Part shown: positions 5,638 to 7,635 of the stretch, piece by piece
How positions within the stretch are numbered: the first letter of the stretch is position 1
How the letters are laid out: every line of letters begins with the position of its first letter
NCBI GenBank assembly: GCA_946183715.1
Contig: CAMHDB010000087.1
Location: forward strand, 1 to 7,635
Direction: 5' to 3'
From: an uncultured Oscillibacter sp.
GTDB lineage: Bacteria; Bacillota; Clostridia; Oscillospirales; Oscillospiraceae
Length of the DNA stretch: 7,635 nucleotides
Notes under the pieces: generated by a model
Seen by the model: only the letters and a program-made list of their open reading frames with translations
The model's database searches: none
What the model was told of the DNA's origin: nothing
Made by a program: the position numbers and the translations under genes

Positions 5638-6516
5638 TCACATTTGTTCGAGCAGGGCTTCCAAGTCCGCGCGTGTAAAGGCCTGTACGTTGCCGCAGAA
5701 GCGGCAAGACAACTCCGCGTGGCCCTGTTCGTCCAAGAGCTTGCGCAGTTCCGGACGCCCCAGCGCAATCAACGCCGCCTCCATGCGGCGGCGGCTGCAG
5801 TCGCAACGGTACGCGACGGGGACGCTTTCCAGAATGTCCAACTGAAATTCCGGCAGGGCCTTTCGCAACAGCTCCGCCGGGTCGGGATTGCCGCGCAAAG
5901 CCGCCGTCACGGGCCCGAGCGACAGTACGCCCCGCTCCACGCGCGAAATCACGTCCTCCGGCGCGCCGGGGAGTAGCTGAATCAGCGTGCCCCCGGCGGC
6001 GAGTACGCTCTGGTCGCGGTCGAGCAGGACGCCCAGCGCGCAGACAGTCGGAATCTGTTCCGATTCGGCGAAGTAGGCCGCGATATCCTCCGCGATTTCC
6101 CCGCTGAGCAGTCCGACACTCCCCGTGTACGGTTCTTTCATGCGCAGGTCGCGGATAATCGTCAGCGTTCCGTCGTGCCCGACGGCCCCGCCGACATCAA
6201 GTTTCCCGTCGGCGCGGAGGGGCATGTCGACGCCGGGGTTGTCGACGTAGCCGCGCACGTTGCCCTCGTGGTCGGACACCGCCAGCACAGTCCCCAGCGG
6301 CCCGCCGCCCTTGAATTGCAGTGTGACGCTTGCGGCGTCCTCCTTCATGGCGTTGCCCATCATCGACGCCGCCGACAGCGCCCGCCCCAGCGCGGCGGTC
6401 GCGACGGGTAATGTTTTATGAATCTGCCGGGCCTGTTCGGTCAGGGCGCGCGTCGACACCGCCGCCGCCTTGACGTAGCCGTCCGCAGACACCGCCCGGA
6501 CTAGACAATCACTCAT
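5638..6516 (-). CDS. hslO: Redox-regulated chaperone Hsp33
   Basis: A 292-residue cytoplasmic holdase that binds unfolding proteins during oxidative stress. In the family, four C-terminal cysteines bind zinc when reduced and form disulfides when oxidised, which unfolds and activates the protein. All four are present: CDC (Cys238, Cys240) and CRFC (Cys271, Cys274). Other family features are the DxxVRAVSADG-like start (3-13), QFKGGGPLGTVLAVSD (67-82), YVDNP (90-94) and GGAVGHDGTLTIIRDL (109-124). Length is normal. ATG 6516 is chosen because the family begins with it and GAAGGAG precedes it by 8 bases; an in-frame extension to 6729 lies inside the neighbouring gene. Its ATG overlaps the stop of the upstream methyltransferase as ATGA, implying coupled translation. 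The composition is very GC-rich. Confidence 0.96.
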   Translation of the reverse strand: MSDCLVRAVSADGYVKAAAVSTRALTEQARQIHKTLPVATAALGRALSAASMMGNAMKEDAASVTLQFKGGGPLGTVLAVSDHEGNVRGYVDNPGVDMPLRADGKLDVGGAVGHDGTLTIIRDLRMKEPYTGSVGLLSGEIAEDIAAYFAESEQIPTVCALGVLLDRDQSVLAAGGTLIQLLPGAPEDVISRVERGVLSLGPVTAALRGNPDPAELLRKALPEFQLDILESVPVAYRCDCSRRRMEAALIALGRPELRKLLDEQGHAELSCRFCGNVQAFTRADLEALLEQM

Positions 6517-7283
6517 AATGCTAACTCCTTCTCTGCCAGTACATTCCAGCGGGTTTCGTCTTCTTTCGGGGGCTTGCGCGACAAGTCGCCCGTGATTTCC
6601 ACGTTTACAAATCCGGCGTCCCGCAGAAACTCCCGGATTTGTTCCGTACTCCAAGCCCGTTCCCGGTGTTCCTCGTAACTCCGCTCCCACGCGCCGTCGG
6701 GGCGCAGGCGGAACAAGTCCACCTGCCACACGCAGACCTGACGCCTTTCCGAAAAGAACGTCCGCCAGACGCAGAAACTTTCCTCCGTCTCGTCGAGGTA
6801 TGTCTGCCTGTCCATGAGGCGGAAGCGGTACGGCGTATTCAGGTCGAACAGGAAGCGCCCGCCCGGGGTGAGATAGCGGTACACGCGCCGGAACGTTTCG
6901 CGCAAGTCGCGCTCACGGGTCAAGTAGTTGACGGAGTCGAGCGTGGAAACGACGCCGTCCACGGGGGCGGCGAGTTTCAGTCGCGGCATGGACTGACAGA
7001 TGAACAAAGGCGGCGGCACGTCTCCGGGGAGGGCGTCGCCCTTGCGGACGGCCTCCGTGAGCATTGCCGCGGAGTTGTCCGCCGCGATAACCCGGAAGCC
7101 CTTCCGGGACAGTCCCCACGCGACGGTACCCGTGCCACAGCCCAAGTCAAGCACCGTCCGCACGGGGACGGCGCTCTCGCGGAGGCATTCGACAAGGAAG
7201 GCGATTCGTGCGGGGTAATTGCCGTCCCGCATGAGCGCGTCGTAGCTCGACGGGAGGGACGCGTACTGCAGGGGCGGCGTCAC
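6513..7283 (-). CDS. Class I SAM-dependent methyltransferase (YqeM-like)
   Basis: A 256-residue Rossmann-fold methyltransferase of the broad UbiE/YqeM type. Motif I is VLDLGCGTGTVAWGLSRKGF (44-63), the acidic end of strand 2 is in AADNS (67-71), the strand-4 region is DGVVSTLDSVNYL (109-121), and LTPGGRFLFDLNT (138-150) is the usual post-motif segment. The N-terminus SYDALMRDGNY (13-23) is typical of YqeM-like proteins. The substrate cannot be deduced: related proteins act on small molecules, tRNA or unknown targets. It starts with GTG at 7283, overlapping the stop of the YerC gene as GTGA, with GGAG about 9 bases upstream, and its own stop overlaps the hslO start as ATGA. The tight coupling suggests that the three are made in fixed proportion. 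Confidence 0.88.
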   Translation of the reverse strand: MTPPLQYASLPSSYDALMRDGNYPARIAFLVECLRESAVPVRTVLDLGCGTGTVAWGLSRKGFRVIAADNSAAMLTEAVRKGDALPGDVPPPLFICQSMPRLKLAAPVDGVVSTLDSVNYLTRERDLRETFRRVYRYLTPGGRFLFDLNTPYRFRLMDRQTYLDETEESFCVWRTFFSERRQVCVWQVDLFRLRPDGAWERSYEEHRERAWSTEQIREFLRDAGFVNVEITGDLSRKPPKEDETRWNVLAEKELAL

Positions 7284-7576
7284 GGCTTCTGCTCCGGCAG
7301 AACCCGTGAGAAGAGGCGCTCATAGGCCCCGGTTCCGTAGTTGAGGGAGCGGCTGACGCGGCTGATAGTCGCGCTGGAGGCCCCGGTGCGGTTCAGGATT
7401 TCGCTGTAAATCCAGCCCCGGTAGAGCAGGTAGGCCACCTCGAAGCGCTGTTCCATGGAGCGCAATTCCGGAACCGTGCAAAGGTCCTGAAAGAACTCGT
7501 AGCACTCCTGTTCGTCCTTGAGTTGCAGGATGGCTTTGTAAAGCTCGTCGTTCTTTTCTTTTCTTCCGATTTTCAT
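7280..7576 (-). CDS. yerC: YerC/YecD family TrpR-like regulator
   Basis: A 98-residue helical DNA-binding protein of the TrpR-related YerC/YecD family. Signatures are the helical stretch ELYKAILQLKDEQECYEFFQD (11-31), the LCTVPELRSMEQRFEVAYLL segment (32-51), then a helix-turn-helix over the conserved GWIYSEILNRTGASSATISRVSRSL (54-78) and the end LNYGTGAYERL (78-88). Length is usual. Family members resemble the tryptophan repressor fold, but their ligand and target genes are mostly unknown, so a tryptophan response must not be assumed. The start is ATG 7576, with AGGA about 11 bases upstream. It may regulate its own operon: the sequence immediately upstream is cut by the window edge, so an operator cannot be judged. 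Confidence 0.93.
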   Translation of the reverse strand: MKIGRKEKNDELYKAILQLKDEQECYEFFQDLCTVPELRSMEQRFEVAYLLYRGWIYSEILNRTGASSATISRVSRSLNYGTGAYERLFSRVLPEQKP

Positions 7577-7635
7577 GGGTCAAACCGTCCTTTCTCCCGT
7601 GGGCGTCCCTCATATCTCTGACGGCGCGCGTTCTT
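7573..7635 (-). CDS. Possible C-terminal tail of an upstream gene (partial)
   Basis: An open frame enters from the window edge and encodes a 20-residue, Arg- and Lys-rich tail ending GRFDP. Its TGA overlaps the yerC start as ATGA, the same overlap style as the next two junctions in this operon. Twenty codons are too few to prove coding: the stretch could instead be the 5' leader of yerC. No family can be named. Confidence 0.3.
   Translation of the reverse strand, partial: KNARRQRYEGRPREKGRFDP

Noticed and set aside
6517..6729. In-frame extension of hslO
   Set aside because: It lies over the C-terminus of the neighbouring methyltransferase, and the family start with a ribosome-binding site is at 6516.
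7320..7613. Alternative 97-codon minus-strand frame over yerC
   Set aside because: It is out of frame with the conserved YerC protein, and its product is a compositional shadow.
1..7635. CRISPR array, tRNA, rRNA or IS element
   Set aside because: No regularly spaced repeats, cloverleaf, rRNA-like sequence or transposase frame was seen on either strand.

Overview
The window looks like the chromosome of a GC-rich member of the Firmicutes, probably class Clostridia. The support is gene content (a YerC/TrpR-type regulator, Hsp33, and a TrmN6-like methyltransferase beside RsmI), strong purine-rich Shine-Dalgarno sequences before most genes, and tight minus-strand packing with 4-base stop/start overlaps. 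The genus cannot be told from the sequence alone.

Right and middle part (about 2016-7635): one minus-strand gene string that reads as a single operon. In transcription order it holds a possible gene tail (7635-7573), a YerC/YecD-family regulator (7576-7280), a class I SAM-dependent methyltransferase (7283-6513), the redox chaperone Hsp33/hslO (6516-5638), a DNA adenine methyltransferase very like E. coli YhdJ (5619-4708), a protein of about 368 residues that is probably the partner restriction endonuclease (4703-3597), a TrmN6/YabB-like tRNA adenine methyltransferase (3618-2890), and rsmI (2873-2028). Gaps run from -22 to +18 bases. The two restriction-modification genes are visibly less GC-rich than their neighbours and lie between hslO and trmN6, so they look like a horizontally acquired module fitted into a translation and stress-maintenance operon. 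The YhdJ resemblance predicts methylation of ATGCAT. I found no ATGCAT site in the window, but so few are expected that this means little.

Left part (1-2015): probably accessory DNA. A complete large serine recombinase (1651-131, minus) is preceded by an overlapping small ORF (1811-1581, minus) of unknown function. Upstream of this pair, the 216-base gap to rsmI holds a 25-base dyad, a second inverted repeat and a hairpin that encloses the rsmI stop codon. Downstream, a stem-loop shared with the recombinase stop codon separates it from the end of a convergent plus-strand ORF (1-93). This is best read as one end of a serine-recombinase mobile element, or a remnant of one, next to rsmI. The rest of the element, if it exists, lies beyond base 1.

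The most interesting points are the embedded restriction-modification pair, whose endonuclease candidate has an atypical active-site motif, and the uncharacterised overlapping small ORF with the palindromic control or attachment region before the recombinase. I saw no tRNA, rRNA, CRISPR array or insertion sequence. No gene-free stretch exceeds 300 bases.
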